Shown here: positions 54,870 to 63,958 of the stretch, piece by piece | Layout of the letters: each line of letters opens with the position of its first letter | How positions within the stretch are numbered: the first letter of the stretch is position 1 | DNA from: Microbacterium sp. TNHR37B | GTDB lineage: Bacteria > Actinomycetota > Actinomycetes > Actinomycetales > Microbacteriaceae | Length of the DNA: 64,000 nucleotides | Direction: 5' to 3' | NCBI RefSeq assembly: GCF_001620065.1 | Contig: NZ_LQGV01000001.1 | Span: 558,001-622,000 of the forward strand | Made by a program: the position numbers and the translations under genes | Notes under the pieces: generated by a model | The model's database searches: none | The model's input: only the letters and a program-made list of their open reading frames with translations | Told to the model about the DNA's origin: nothing

Positions 54870-55897
54870 GAGCCACCTGCCAACGGAGAGAGGATGAAGT
54901 AGAGGCCGAGCGTCACGGCGGCGGACGGGAGGATCGAATCGAGCCGATCGAGGACACCGCCGTGACCGGGCAGCCAGGAGCTCATGTCCTTGATCCCGAG
55001 ATCCCTCTTGATCATCGACTCCCCCAGGTCTCCGACCGTGGCGGTCACGAGGATCACGAGACCCACGAGCAGTGCGGCCCAGATCGGGATCTCCAGCAGG
55101 AAGATTCCCGCGAGAACCGCGGCGACCACGGCGAACACCGCTGCGCCCGCAAAGCCCTCCCAGGTCTTCTTGGGGCTGATGCGCGGAGCCATCGGGTGTT
55201 TGCCGAAGGCCAGCCCCGACGCGTAGGCGCCCGTGTCCGAAGCGACCACGACCACGATCATGGTGAGAAGCCAGTACTGCCCGGACTCCTGCCGGAGCAG
55301 GACGAGGGTGAGGCTGGCGAGGAAGGGAACGTAGATCGGTATCAGGCCGGCGACGAGCAGGTCGGACACGACCTCCCCGTAGCGCCGTCCATCCGCGAGG
55401 GCCATCTGGGCCACCATGCGCCAGACGATCAGCACGCTGACGCCGGAGAAGGTGACGACCCAGTGGGTCCAGTGCCCCTCCAGGAAGCCCGCCACCAGAA
55501 TCAGGGTGCCGATGACGATCTGGGGCCAGACGTCGACCCGGCGACCCGCGCCCTGGAGCGCCCGGGAGAACTCGAAGATGCCGAGCACGCACACCGGGAT
55601 CGCGAAGATGAGGAACAACGACTTGATGAACAGCAACGACCCCAACACGGCCGCACCGATGGCCAGACCGATCAGCACGGCCAGGAGGAGATTGCGTCCC
55701 GTACGTTCGTTGATGCGCTCGTTGACCTGCTCGAAGTCCGCGCGCGCCCGACCGATCTGGTGTTCGAACTCGGATCGCGCGGCGCGCACGTGCGACTGCA
55801 GCGACGACGGATCGGCCGAAGCGCCGCGACGCGCGTCACCTCTCGTCGGCGGGTCAGCCGGAGCCGGTCCCGACGCGGCCGAAGGGTCGTCGGTCAT
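54866..55897 (-). CDS. cdsA: Phosphatidate cytidylyltransferase
   Basis: 343-aa CDP-diacylglycerol synthase making the precursor of all phospholipids. It has about eight membrane segments from residue 70 on. The signature is complete: GDLGESMIKRDLGIKDMSSWLPGHGGVLDRLDS. The first 70 residues are an extra cytoplasmic extension: a Pro/Ala-rich start, then charged helix (about 32-68) with coiled-coil character. It lies downstream of frr after 6 nt and is coupled to the DivIVA-repeat gene. Confidence 0.95.
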   Translation of the reverse strand: MTDDPSAASGPAPADPPTRGDARRGASADPSSLQSHVRAARSEFEHQIGRARADFEQVNERINERTGRNLLLAVLIGLAIGAAVLGSLLFIKSLFLIFAIPVCVLGIFEFSRALQGAGRRVDVWPQIVIGTLILVAGFLEGHWTHWVVTFSGVSVLIVWRMVAQMALADGRRYGEVVSDLLVAGLIPIYVPFLASLTLVLLRQESGQYWLLTMIVVVVASDTGAYASGLAFGKHPMAPRISPKKTWEGFAGAAVFAVVAAVLAGIFLLEIPIWAALLVGLVILVTATVGDLGESMIKRDLGIKDMSSWLPGHGGVLDRLDSILPSAAVTLGLYFILSPLAGGS

Positions 55898-55903
55898 GGG
55901 GTG

Positions 55904-56458
55904 TCAGACCTCGAGGAGCTCGGCCTCTTTGCGCTTGAGCGCCTCGTCGATCTCGTCGACGTGCGCACGCGTGATGGCGTCGAGCTCCTTCTCGGCACGA
56001 GCGAGATCGTCCTCGCCGACCTCGCTCTTGAGACCGTCGAGCTCGTCCTTGGCCTTGCGCCGGATCCCACGGAGGTGCACCTTGGCATCCTCGCCCTTGG
56101 AGCGCACGAGCTTCACGTACTCCTTGCGACGCTCCGCGGTGAGCTCGGGCATCGTCACGCGGACGATGTTCCCGTCGTTGGTGGGGTTGGCCCCGAGGTT
56201 CGGTGTGTCACGAATCGCCTGCTCGATCGCCTTGAGCGCCGACTTGTCGTAGGGCGTCACGACCAGCGTCCGCGCCTCCGTGTTGTTCAGCGACGCGAGC
56301 TGTGCGAGCGGGGTCGGCGAGCCGTAGTAGTCCACCAGGATCTTCTGGAACAACTGCGGGTTGGCCCGCCCCGTCCGTACGGTGGCGAAGTCGTCCTTCG
56401 CAGCCTCCACGGCACGGTCCATGCGCGCGGTCGTGTCAGCCAGAGTCTCGGCGATCAC
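55904..56458 (-). CDS. frr: Ribosome recycling factor
   Basis: 184-aa RRF that splits post-termination ribosomes with EF-G. A three-helix bundle is interrupted by a beta domain; [19 protein letters not shown] and [24 protein letters not shown] are the signatures. GTG 56458 ([13 protein letters not shown]) is preferred to GTG 56464 because GGAG sits 5 nt before it and the length then equals the family norm. A TAGACT box about 35 nt upstream may be its own promoter, though pyrH lies 50 bp upstream on the same strand. Confidence 0.96.
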   Translation of the reverse strand: MIAETLADTTARMDRAVEAAKDDFATVRTGRANPQLFQKILVDYYGSPTPLAQLASLNNTEARTLVVTPYDKSALKAIEQAIRDTPNLGANPTNDGNIVRVTMPELTAERRKEYVKLVRSKGEDAKVHLRGIRRKAKDELDGLKSEVGEDDLARAEKELDAITRAHVDEIDEALKRKEAELLEV

Positions 56459-56514
56459 GGTCACTCCATTCGTTGTTGCGTCTGGTCCAGTCTAGTGCGG
56501 CGGCTGCGCGGCAC

Positions 56515-57234
56515 TCAGACGGTGACGAGCGTGCCGATCGACTCGCCCAGGAGGGCGCGGGTCACGTTCCCGCCGGGTTCCATCCCGAAGACGCGCATGT
56601 CGATCCCGTTGTCCATGCAGAGACTGAACGCGGTCGAATCGACGACCTTGAGTCCGCGCTGGAGCGCGTCGGAGTAGGTCAGTCGGTCGAGCTTGATCGC
56701 ATCGGCATGCCGGTGGGGATCGGCCGTGTAGACGCCGTCGACACCGTTCTTCGCAACGAGAACCTCGTCGGCGCCGATCTCCAGCGCACGCTGGGCGGCG
56801 ACGGTGTCGGTGGAGAAGTAGGGCAGGCCAGCTCCGGCACCGAAGATCACCACGCGTCCCTTTTCCATGTGACGCTCAGCCCGTCGGGGGATGTACGGCT
56901 CGGCGACCTGGGTCATCGAGATCGCCGACTGCACGCGAGTGGCCGCTCCGGCCTGCTCGAGGAAGTCCTGCAGCGCGAGAGCGTTCATCACCGTGCCGAG
57001 CATCCCCATGTAGTCGGCGCGCCCGCGGTCCATACCCCGCTGACTGAGCTCGGCACCGCGGAAGAAGTTGCCGCCCCCCACGACGATCGAGATCTCGACC
57101 GTGTCCACGGCCTCGGCGATCTCGCGCGCAATCTGGCTGACGACGTCAGGGTTCACCCCGAGCTGCCCGCCCCCGAAGGCCTCTCCGGACAGCTTCAGGA
57201 GGACGCGCCGGCGTCCGGTGGTCTCAGTGGGCAT
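56515..57234 (-). CDS. pyrH: UMP kinase
   Basis: 239-aa amino-acid-kinase-fold enzyme phosphorylating UMP to [16 protein letters not shown] is the ATP loop, [10 protein letters not shown] the UMP-binding Gly-rich loop, and [13 protein letters not shown] the family C-terminal motif. GAGAGGA precedes the ATG. It begins 87 bp after the tsf stop, with a strong terminator between, so it starts a pyrH-frr-cdsA unit separate from rpsB-tsf. Confidence 0.97.
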   Translation of the reverse strand: MPTETTGRRRVLLKLSGEAFGGGQLGVNPDVVSQIAREIAEAVDTVEISIVVGGGNFFRGAELSQRGMDRGRADYMGMLGTVMNALALQDFLEQAGAATRVQSAISMTQVAEPYIPRRAERHMEKGRVVIFGAGAGLPYFSTDTVAAQRALEIGADEVLVAKNGVDGVYTADPHRHADAIKLDRLTYSDALQRGLKVVDSTAFSLCMDNGIDMRVFGMEPGGNVTRALLGESIGTLVTV

Positions 57235-57278
57235 GGGGTTCCTCTCGTCGGTTGCAGACTATCCAACAGCGGGCATCG

Positions 57279-57316
57279 AAAAGGGGCCCGCATCGCGATG
57301 ATGCAGGCCCCCTTCG
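57279..57316 (-). terminator. rho-independent terminator after tsf
   Basis: On the minus strand AAGGGGGCCTGCATC pairs with GATGCGGGCCCCTTT across a short loop with one or two mismatches, followed by a T-containing run. It starts 5 nt after the tsf stop and ends the rpsB-tsf message before pyrH. Confidence 0.85.
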
Positions 57317-57320
57317 ACGA

Positions 57321-58148
57321 TTACGCGCCGACCTTGAATCGGGCGAAATCGGTGATCGTGATGCCGGCCGCCTTCGCGACCTGCTGGACGGACTGCTTGT
57401 TGTCCTTCGCGTAGTCCTGGTCGAGCAGGGCGACCTGCTTGAAGAACGCTCCGACACGGCCCTCGACGATCTTGGGCAGGGCGGCCTCGGGCTTGCCCTC
57501 GTTGCGCGAGATCTCAGTGACGATCTGACGCTCCTTCTCCACCTCGTCCTCCGGAACGTCCTCACGCGAGAGGTAGGTCGGGTTGGCGAACGAGATGTGC
57601 TGAGCGATGCTTCGGGCGGTCTCGGCGTCGGAGCCGGTGTAGGCCACGACGACACCGATCTGCGGAGGAAGATCCTTGCTCGTCTTGTGCAGGTAGATCT
57701 CGAAGGCGTCACCGGTCAGGGTGCGCACGCGTCGCAGTTCGACCTTCTCACCGATGATCGCTGCTTCGTCCGAGATGAGCTCGGCGACGGTCTGTCCACC
57801 GGCGTCGGCGGCCAGCGCTGCCTCGGCCGAGTCGGCGCCGGCGGCAGCAGCAGCATCGAGCACCTTGTCCGCGAGAGCGATGAACCGCTCGTTCTTGGCG
57901 ACGAAGTCGGTCTCCGTGTTGAGCTCGATGATCGTGACCTTGCCGTCACGCTCCGCGGCGGCGACGAGTCCCTCGCTGGTCGAACGGTCGGCCCGCTTGG
58001 CGTTGCCCTTCGCCCCCTTGAGGCGCAGGATCTCGACGGCCTTCTCGAGGTCGCCATCGGCCTCCTCGAGCGCCTTCTTGGTGTCGACCATGCCCGTGCC
58101 GAGCTGCTCGCGCAGGGCCTTGATGTCGGCGATCGTGAAGTTTGCCAT
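57321..58148 (-). CDS. tsf: Elongation factor Ts
   Basis: 275-aa guanine-nucleotide exchange factor for EF-Tu. The UBA-like N-terminus with LREQLGTGMVDTKKALEEADGD, the TDFVAKN core motif and the AQHISFANPTYLSREDVPEDEV region are clear. AGGAGCC precedes the ATG. It follows rpsB after a 72-bp gap that holds a hairpin, and a terminator follows it. Confidence 0.97.
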   Translation of the reverse strand: MANFTIADIKALREQLGTGMVDTKKALEEADGDLEKAVEILRLKGAKGNAKRADRSTSEGLVAAAERDGKVTIIELNTETDFVAKNERFIALADKVLDAAAAAGADSAEAALAADAGGQTVAELISDEAAIIGEKVELRRVRTLTGDAFEIYLHKTSKDLPPQIGVVVAYTGSDAETARSIAQHISFANPTYLSREDVPEDEVEKERQIVTEISRNEGKPEAALPKIVEGRVGAFFKQVALLDQDYAKDNKQSVQQVAKAAGITITDFARFKVGA

Positions 58149-58180
58149 GGGTAGTGGCTCCTAGTCGTGTGTCGTGAGGT

Positions 58181-58211
58181 GCCGGGGAGCCGCGATCGGC
58201 GACTCCCCGGC
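58181..58211. promoter_or_regulatory. hairpin between rpsB and tsf
   Basis: GCCGGGGAG and CTCCCCGGC pair perfectly over 9 bp with a 13-nt partly complementary loop. It starts 9 nt after the rpsB stop and has no T-run. It may act as a partial terminator or RNA-processing site setting the rpsB/tsf ratio. Confidence 0.5.
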
Positions 58212-58220
58212 GAAAGCGGA

Positions 58221-59135
58221 TTACTCGGCAGCGCTCGAGTCGGTGCTGGTCTCGGCGGCCGGGGCCTCAGCAGCCTCAGCGGCCGGCGTCTCGGCGGCGG
58301 CCTCGGCACCCGCCTCGTCGGCAGCGGATTCGGTCGCAGCGGTCTCCACGGCGGCCGCGTCCGGCGTCTCCGCCGCGGGCTGCTCCAGCAGCTCGCGCTC
58401 CCAGTCGGCCAGCGGCTCGGCGTCAGCGGACTCCTCGGAGGGCTGGTGCCGCTGGATGAGTCCCTCGGCGGCGGCGTCGGCGATGATACGCGTCAGCAGA
58501 CCGACCGAGCGGATCGCGTCGTCATTTCCGGGGATCGGGAACTGGAACTCGTCGGGGTCGGCGTTGGTGTCGAGGATTCCGATCACCGGGATGCCGAGCT
58601 TCTTGGCCTCGTCGATGGCGAGGTGCTCCCGCTTGGCGTCGACGACCCAGATGGCCGACGGCGTCTTCTGCAGGTTGCGGATGCCGCCGAGGGACTTGTG
58701 CAGCTTGTCGAGCTCGCGCTTCTTGAGCAGCAGCTCCTTCTTCGTGAAGCCGCTCTCCGCGGGGTTCTCGAAGTCGAGCTCTTCCAGCTCCTTCATGCGC
58801 GCCAGGCGCTTGCTGACCGTGGAGAAGTTCGTGAGGAGACCGCCCAGCCAGCGCTGGTTCACGTACGGCTGGCCGACGCGGGTCGCCTGCTCGGCGATCA
58901 CTTCCTGCGCCTGCTTCTTGGTCCCGACGAAGAGGATCGTGCCGCCGTGGGCGACGGTCTCCTTCGCGAACTCGTACGCCTTGTCGATGTACGACAGCGA
59001 CTGCTGGAGGTCGATGATGTGGATGCCCGAACGCTCCGTGAGGATGAAGCGCTTGACTTTCGGGTTCCAGCGCCGAGTCTGGTGTCCGAAGTGGACGCCG
59101 CTGTCGAGCAGCTGGCGAATGGTGACGACGGCCAT
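58221..59135 (-). CDS. rpsB: 30S ribosomal protein S2
   Basis: 304-aa S2. [31 protein letters not shown] start, [10 protein letters not shown] and [26 protein letters not shown] are diagnostic. The last 55 or so residues are an Ala/Glu-rich low-complexity tail of repeated AAE/ETP units, absent from E. coli S2. AGGAG precedes the ATG. The open frame extends far upstream but the family start is unambiguous. A 5' leader of about 140 nt with a hairpin lies upstream. Confidence 0.98.
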   Translation of the reverse strand: MAVVTIRQLLDSGVHFGHQTRRWNPKVKRFILTERSGIHIIDLQQSLSYIDKAYEFAKETVAHGGTILFVGTKKQAQEVIAEQATRVGQPYVNQRWLGGLLTNFSTVSKRLARMKELEELDFENPAESGFTKKELLLKKRELDKLHKSLGGIRNLQKTPSAIWVVDAKREHLAIDEAKKLGIPVIGILDTNADPDEFQFPIPGNDDAIRSVGLLTRIIADAAAEGLIQRHQPSEESADAEPLADWERELLEQPAAETPDAAAVETAATESAADEAGAEAAAETPAAEAAEAPAAETSTDSSAAE

Positions 59136-59200
59136 GGCCGTTCTCCTGTTCTTTGGGTTGTCTTCGACGGCCGGACGGCCGCGAACCTGGCGCCCAGGCA

Positions 59201-59234
59201 CACATCCACCCTTCGTGAAGGGACCGGGGATGTG
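59201..59234 (-). promoter_or_regulatory. hairpin in the rpsB leader
   Basis: A stem of 7 bp (CACATCC/GGATGTG) and 6 bp (CCCTTC/GAAGGG) is separated by a small asymmetric bulge, with a 2-nt tip. It lies 66-99 nt before the rpsB ATG. TAGGCT at 59285-59290 on the minus strand is a candidate -10, giving a leader of about 140 nt. An S2-binding autoregulatory site is possible but only inferred. Confidence 0.5.
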
Positions 59235-59391
59235 CGACCTTGAATGGGCACGCGTAGTCACCCCGACGAGCGGGATGCCCTTCCAGCCTACCAGCTGCGC
59301 CGCCTTCTCCCCCGCCACCGCGGGCGGTGCACTTCTCACATTCGCCATGACATCGCCGACCCGCGATGACCGCGCCGCACACACTGTCCGC

Positions 59392-59892
59392 ATGCGTGCC
59401 CTCACCTCTGCGATCCTCCTACTGGTCGCCCTCGCCTGCGCGCCCTCAGCTGCCCCCACCGCGCCGTCGCCGCCCATAGATCCCCCCTCGATCGTCTGGC
59501 GCTGGCCCGCCACGCCGTTGCGGATCATCGCGCCCTTCGCCGAGCCCGCCCATGCCTACGCGGCAGGGCATCGCGGCGTCGATCTCGCCGCCACACCGGG
59601 ACAGTCAGTCCTCGCCCCGGCCGATGGAGTCGTCGCGTTCTCCGACTCCGTGGCAGGTCGTGGTGTCCTCACGATCGACCACGGCGACGGATGGGTGACC
59701 ACGCTGGAGCCGGTATCGGGCGCCGCTCCGGCGGGGACGTCGGTAGCGAGGGGATCGGGTGTGGCCGTTGTCGGCTCCGGCGGCCACGCTGACGGAACCC
59801 TGCACTTCGGCGTTCGACGCTATGACCGGTACGTCGACCCGGCCGCGCTCATCGGCAGCGTGCCGCCCGCCGTCCTTCTCCCCTGCTGCTGA
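59392..59892 (+). CDS. secreted M23-like (LytM) protein, probably degenerate
   Basis: 166-aa protein with signal peptide [19 protein letters not shown], whose LALAC segment could also be a lipobox. An M23 domain follows ([48 protein letters not shown]). The HxxxD zinc pair and the last zinc-ligand His remain. The catalytic His of HxH is replaced by Thr (GTLHF) and the usual YxHL motif reads TLEPV, so hydrolysis is doubtful. It is divergent from rpsB over 256 bp. An upstream in-frame ATG is less likely, as it would precede the signal sequence. Confidence 0.83.
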   Translation: MRALTSAILLLVALACAPSAAPTAPSPPIDPPSIVWRWPATPLRIIAPFAEPAHAYAAGHRGVDLAATPGQSVLAPADGVVAFSDSVAGRGVLTIDHGDGWVTTLEPVSGAAPAGTSVARGSGVAVVGSGGHADGTLHFGVRRYDRYVDPAALIGSVPPAVLLPCC

Positions 59893-59900
59893 CTGATCGG

Positions 59901-60791
59901 CTAGGCGCGGGGGTGAGCCAGGCGATAGCTCTGCGTCAGCTTCTCTGCGGAGACATGCGTGTAGATCTGGGTGGTTCCGAGACTCGCGTGGCCCAGCATC
60001 TCCTGCACGGCGCGAAGGTCAGCACCGCCGTCGAGAAGATGCGTGGCCGCCGAGTGCCGCAACGCGTGCGGGCCGAGCGCCGCGGCACCGACGGCGGGCC
60101 CCACCTTGCGGCTCACGACGTCGTAGACGGCACGGCTGCCGATGCGGCTGCCACGCGCTCCGAGGAAGAGCGCCGGCGTCCCCGTCCCACGGGCCACGAG
60201 AACCGGACGCCCCGAGGCGAGATAGCGGTCGATCGCCAGCTGCGCGGGCCGGCCGTAGGGGGCGGTTCGCTGCTTGGCTCCCTTGCCCGTCACGCGGACC
60301 GTCCCGCGTTCCTGGTCCAGATCGTCGAGGTCGATCCCGCAGAGCTCCGAGACGCGCAACGCTGATGCGTAGAGCAGCTCGAGGACAGCAGCGTCCCGGA
60401 GCGCGACGGCGTCGCCGTGATCCGCGGCCACCCGCGCCGCGTCGAGCACGGTGCTCATCGCATCGGCAGAGGCCACGCGCGGAAGTGGACGGCCCCGTTT
60501 GGGAGACTGCAGGCGTGCGCTCGGATCCGACAGGAGGTGCCCGGCGCTCACCGCCCAACGGAAGAACGAACGCGCCCCCGCTGCCCGACGGGCGATGGTG
60601 GAGCGGGCATCGCCGCGCTGAGTGGCCGTCCACAACCACTCGCGCAGGTGCTCGATGTCGATCTCCTCGAGGGTGTAGCCCTGGTCGAGATCACGCAGAT
60701 CGGCCGTGTACGCCCGGACCGTGGCCGGAGAGAGTCTCCGCACATCGGTGAGGTGGCGCGCGAACTCCTCGATCGCGTCGGTCATCTGCAT
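59901..60791 (-). CDS. xerC: Tyrosine recombinase XerC
   Basis: 296-aa site-specific recombinase resolving chromosome dimers at dif. An N-terminal SAM-like core-binding domain ([23 protein letters not shown]) precedes the catalytic domain with R146, K170, H242, R245, H268 and nucleophile Y277 (TQIYTHV), a complete set. ATG 60791 ([10 protein letters not shown]) fits family length; ATG 60785 is possible. It lies between dprA and the M23/rpsB region, the normal actinobacterial place for a housekeeping Xer, not a phage context. Confidence 0.94.
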   Translation of the reverse strand: MQMTDAIEEFARHLTDVRRLSPATVRAYTADLRDLDQGYTLEEIDIEHLREWLWTATQRGDARSTIARRAAGARSFFRWAVSAGHLLSDPSARLQSPKRGRPLPRVASADAMSTVLDAARVAADHGDAVALRDAAVLELLYASALRVSELCGIDLDDLDQERGTVRVTGKGAKQRTAPYGRPAQLAIDRYLASGRPVLVARGTGTPALFLGARGSRIGSRAVYDVVSRKVGPAVGAAALGPHALRHSAATHLLDGGADLRAVQEMLGHASLGTTQIYTHVSAEKLTQSYRLAHPRA

Positions 60792-60832
60792 GCGTCCACC
60801 ATGCCTCCCGACACGGCGGACGCTCGTCCGAC

Positions 60833-62014
60833 TCACCGCGATGCCCGTCGCCAGCCCTTCGGTCCTTCCGCGACCCGCCCCTCGAGGGCGAGAAGTCCGA
60901 GCGCCGCAGACACCTCGTCGGCACGCAGACCGGTCCGCTGAGAGAGCTCAGCAACGCCACGTGGGGCGGTGGCGTTGAGCGCCGCGATCAGTCGATCAGC
61001 CGGGTCCGTCGACGACACGGCGGCGACCTCCCGGGCGTCAGACGCGCGGGAGTCGTCGAGGGAGCCCATCAACTCGAGCACGTCATCGACGCCCGTGACG
61101 CACTGTGCACCGTACTCCCGCAGCAAGCGGTGACAGCCGGCCGAAGCCGCACTCGTCACGGGGCCGGGCACTGCACCCAGAGGTCTTCCCAGCTGCGCGG
61201 CATGTCCGGCCGTGTTGAGAGAGCCGCTGCGCCATCCGGCCTCCACCACCACCGTCGCCACCGACGACGCCGCGATCAGACGGTTCCTCGCCAGGAACCG
61301 CCATTTGGTCGGCGACGCGCCGCAGGGAACCTCGGCAACGACCGCGCCTCCCTCTCCGACGATGCGTTCGATGAGGTGGCGGTTGCCCGCGGGATACGGG
61401 CGGTCGACGCCGCCTGCGAGCCATGCGACGGTGGGACCCTCCGCCAGCAGGGCGTTTCGATGACCGACGGCGTCGATACCGTAAGCGGCGCCGGAGACCA
61501 CGACCGCGCCTCGGCCGGCAAGACCGGCCGCGAGCTCGGCGGTGACGTGTTCGCCGTAGGCGGTCGACGCGCGAGCTCCCACGAGAGCGACGCTCCGCGG
61601 CAGGCGCAGAACCTCTGCGCTCCCCCGCCACCACAGGCACACGGGAGCGTGGACACCCAGGTCGTCGAGTCGACGCGGCCACGATTCGTCTTCTGGCGTG
61701 AGGGGCATGACTCCAGCCGCACGTGCGCGCGCGACGGCAGTGGTCGCCTCATCGACCCGCGCCATCCAGCGCCGACGGCCCTCCCGGATGTCGTCGGATC
61801 GCACACTCGGGAGCTCGCGCGCACCCACGGCGATCTCGAGGGCTGCGCGAGGTCCGTAGGCGGCGATCAGCGCGCCGGCGACGCCGTCGCCCGGTTCGAT
61901 GAGAGCGGACCAGAGCATCCGTGCATCGAGCGACCGCAGGGCGTCATCGTCCGTCACGTCCGCCCGGAGCACACCCGATCGTCGTCGGGCAGCCTCTGTG
62001 GAGAGATCGATCAT
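60833..62014 (-). CDS. dprA: DNA-processing protein DprA/Smf
   Basis: 393-aa Rossmann-fold ssDNA-binding protein that loads RecA onto incoming DNA in transformation. [45 protein letters not shown] and the [18 protein letters not shown] and [12 protein letters not shown] motifs are intact. A C-terminal winged helix ([27 protein letters not shown]) ends it. It overlaps yifB by 4 nt. A role in natural competence cannot be shown from this window, as no uptake genes are present. Confidence 0.95.
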   Translation of the reverse strand: MIDLSTEAARRRSGVLRADVTDDDALRSLDARMLWSALIEPGDGVAGALIAAYGPRAALEIAVGARELPSVRSDDIREGRRRWMARVDEATTAVARARAAGVMPLTPEDESWPRRLDDLGVHAPVCLWWRGSAEVLRLPRSVALVGARASTAYGEHVTAELAAGLAGRGAVVVSGAAYGIDAVGHRNALLAEGPTVAWLAGGVDRPYPAGNRHLIERIVGEGGAVVAEVPCGASPTKWRFLARNRLIAASSVATVVVEAGWRSGSLNTAGHAAQLGRPLGAVPGPVTSAASAGCHRLLREYGAQCVTGVDDVLELMGSLDDSRASDAREVAAVSSTDPADRLIAALNATAPRGVAELSQRTGLRADEVSAALGLLALEGRVAEGPKGWRRASR

Positions 62015-63552
62015 GACGCCGCGGATCCCTTCTTCAAGAAAAGCGCACGGCCCACGTCGCCGACCACGAGGCGATCACGGCCGTCGAGATCAGCGAGCGT
62101 CCAGGCCACACGCAGCACACGGTCGTAGCCGCGCAGGGTGAGCACGCCGCGCTGAAGGGCCGCATCCAGTGGAGCTCGGACGTCCGCCGACGGAGCCTGC
62201 GGGCCGCCTCGGAGCCACGTCCCGCTCGCTCGGGCGTTCGTCCTCCACGGCAGCCCCTGCAGGCGGTGCTCCGCTCGAGCGCGCGCCTCCGCCACGCGCT
62301 CGCGTGCGCTCGCGCTGCTGACCGTCCCTTCGCCACTGCGCAGTCGGGCCAGTGACACGCGCTGCAAGGAGAGCTCGATATCGATCCGGTCGACGAGCGG
62401 ACCGCTCAATCGGCTGAGGTAGCGCCGAATCGCCAGCGACGGACAGGAGCAGGCGCCGCCGGGAACCCCGTACTGGCCGCAGGGACACGGATTGGTCGCC
62501 AGCAGCAGTTGAAACCGCGCCGGGAACCGGGCATGGAAACCCGCTCTGTGGATGGAGATCTCCCCGGTCTCCAGCGGCTGGCGCAGCGCATCGAGCGCGT
62601 GGGCGGAGAACTCCCCCGCTTCGTCGAGGAACAGCACTCCGCCTGACGCACGCGCGATCGCCCCGGGTCGCACATGCCTGCTTCCTCCCCCCACGAGGGC
62701 AGCCGCGCTCGCGGAGTGATGGGGAGCTTCGAAGGGTGGCGTCCGATCGAGGCGGCGGACGGGGCGTCCGGCGAGGGACCGCAGCGATGCGACCTGCAGG
62801 GCCTCATCGTCGGCCAACGGGGGAAGGATGCCGGGAAGACGCCGCGCCAGCATCGTCTTCCCGGCCCCCGGCGGCCCACTCATCAACGCGTGGTGTCCTC
62901 CTGCTGCGGCAACGATCATCGCCTCCACCGCTTCGGGCTGACCGATCACCTCACGAAGGTCGATCTCCTCCGGCGGAGAGTCGACGGTCGGAGACTCGCC
63001 CCCGGGGAGCGGCACAGGCTCCTGGGAAGTGTCGACGACGTCCAACCCGTGAAGTCGCGCCACGTCGCGAAGACTCACCGCAGGGACCACACGCACGTCG
63101 GCCACCAGTTCGGCCTCGTCACGGCAGGCGGCCGGCACCACCACGACGCGGAACCCGGCGCGGGCAGCCGCCGCCACGGCGGGGAGGATACCTGGCACGG
63201 GTCGAAGCCGTCCATCCAGACCCAGCTCGCCCAGATGCACCGTAGCCGCGAGCGAGGCCGGGTCGAGGGGCAGTTCCGTCGCCAGCGCGGCGGTCGCCAT
63301 GGCGACATCGAGGCCGGTGCCGTGCTTGGGCAGACTGGCGGGCGAGAGATTGACCACGACATGTCGTCGGGGCAACGGCAGGTCGCTGTTGCCGCACGCG
63401 TTACGTACGCGCTGGTGGGCCTCCCCGATCGACTTGTCCGGGAGACCGATCACCGTGAACCTCGGAGTCTGCGAAGCGAGGTCAGCCTCCACCTCGACAA
63501 CGTCGCCGACGAGACCCGTGAGGACGACCGTCCACGTCCGACCGATCGTCAT
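62011..63552 (-). CDS. YifB/ComM-family Mg chelatase-like AAA+ ATPase
   Basis: 513-aa AAA+ protein. An N-terminal Lon-like S5 fold domain (GLPDKSIGEAHQRVRNA, VVVNLSPASLPKHGTGLDVAMATAAL) precedes Walker A GPPGAGKTM and Walker B GGVLFLDEAGEF. A zinc-ribbon-like NPCPCGQYGVPGGACSCP insert and SGPLVDRIDIEL sensor follow. ComM homologues act as branch-migration helicases in recombination. ATG 63552 (MTIGRTWTVVL) overlaps the yraN stop by 4 nt and also couples to dprA. Confidence 0.94.
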   Translation of the reverse strand: MTIGRTWTVVLTGLVGDVVEVEADLASQTPRFTVIGLPDKSIGEAHQRVRNACGNSDLPLPRRHVVVNLSPASLPKHGTGLDVAMATAALATELPLDPASLAATVHLGELGLDGRLRPVPGILPAVAAAARAGFRVVVVPAACRDEAELVADVRVVPAVSLRDVARLHGLDVVDTSQEPVPLPGGESPTVDSPPEEIDLREVIGQPEAVEAMIVAAAGGHHALMSGPPGAGKTMLARRLPGILPPLADDEALQVASLRSLAGRPVRRLDRTPPFEAPHHSASAAALVGGGSRHVRPGAIARASGGVLFLDEAGEFSAHALDALRQPLETGEISIHRAGFHARFPARFQLLLATNPCPCGQYGVPGGACSCPSLAIRRYLSRLSGPLVDRIDIELSLQRVSLARLRSGEGTVSSASARERVAEARARAEHRLQGLPWRTNARASGTWLRGGPQAPSADVRAPLDAALQRGVLTLRGYDRVLRVAWTLADLDGRDRLVVGDVGRALFLKKGSAAS

Positions 63553-63911
63553 CGGACGTCTTCGAGGTGTTCGAGAATGGCGGTACGGGGGTCTTCCCCC
63601 GTGATTCCGATGATGTCGAGTTGCAGCCGGCGACCGCGCGCCACTGGCTCGTGGGTGCGAGTCCATGCAGCCCCGAGGCGCCACAGGCGCGCGGCCTTAC
63701 GTGCATCGACCGCTTCGAAGGGGTGTCCGAACCATGCCGTCCGCCGGGTCTTGACCTCCACGATGACCAGGCTCGCCCCGCGCGTCGCCACGATGTCGAT
63801 CTCGCCCTCGGAACACCGCCAGTTTCGGTCGACCACCCGGTAGCCCGCGGCGAGCAGATAATCGGCCGCGCGATCCTCACCGTCGCGACCGCGTATGTCT
63901 TTCAGCGCCAT
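63549..63911 (-). CDS. YraN/UPF0102 family endonuclease-like protein
   Basis: 120-aa protein with the restriction-endonuclease-like fold. GRDGEDRAADYLLAAGYRVVDRNWRCSEGEIDIVATRG and LVIVEVKTRR give the E-x(n)-GEID-x(n)-EVK arrangement of the PD-(D/E)xK active site. Biological role is unknown; its constant place before yifB-dprA suggests DNA processing. ATG 63911 (MALKDIRGRDGE) is the family start, although the frame is open upstream. Confidence 0.92.
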   Translation of the reverse strand: MALKDIRGRDGEDRAADYLLAAGYRVVDRNWRCSEGEIDIVATRGASLVIVEVKTRRTAWFGHPFEAVDARKAARLWRLGAAWTRTHEPVARGRRLQLDIIGITGEDPRTAILEHLEDVR

Positions 63912-63958
63912 GCGACGATCGTGACGCCCGGCGACGAAGCGCACTTCGCCCGGCACCC

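Noticed and set aside
54309..55592. Single 427-codon frame joining the DivIVA-repeat protein to out-of-frame cdsA sequence, as if a fusion
   Set aside because: The upstream part is cdsA read in the wrong phase. The repeat protein has its own ATG overlapping the cdsA stop.
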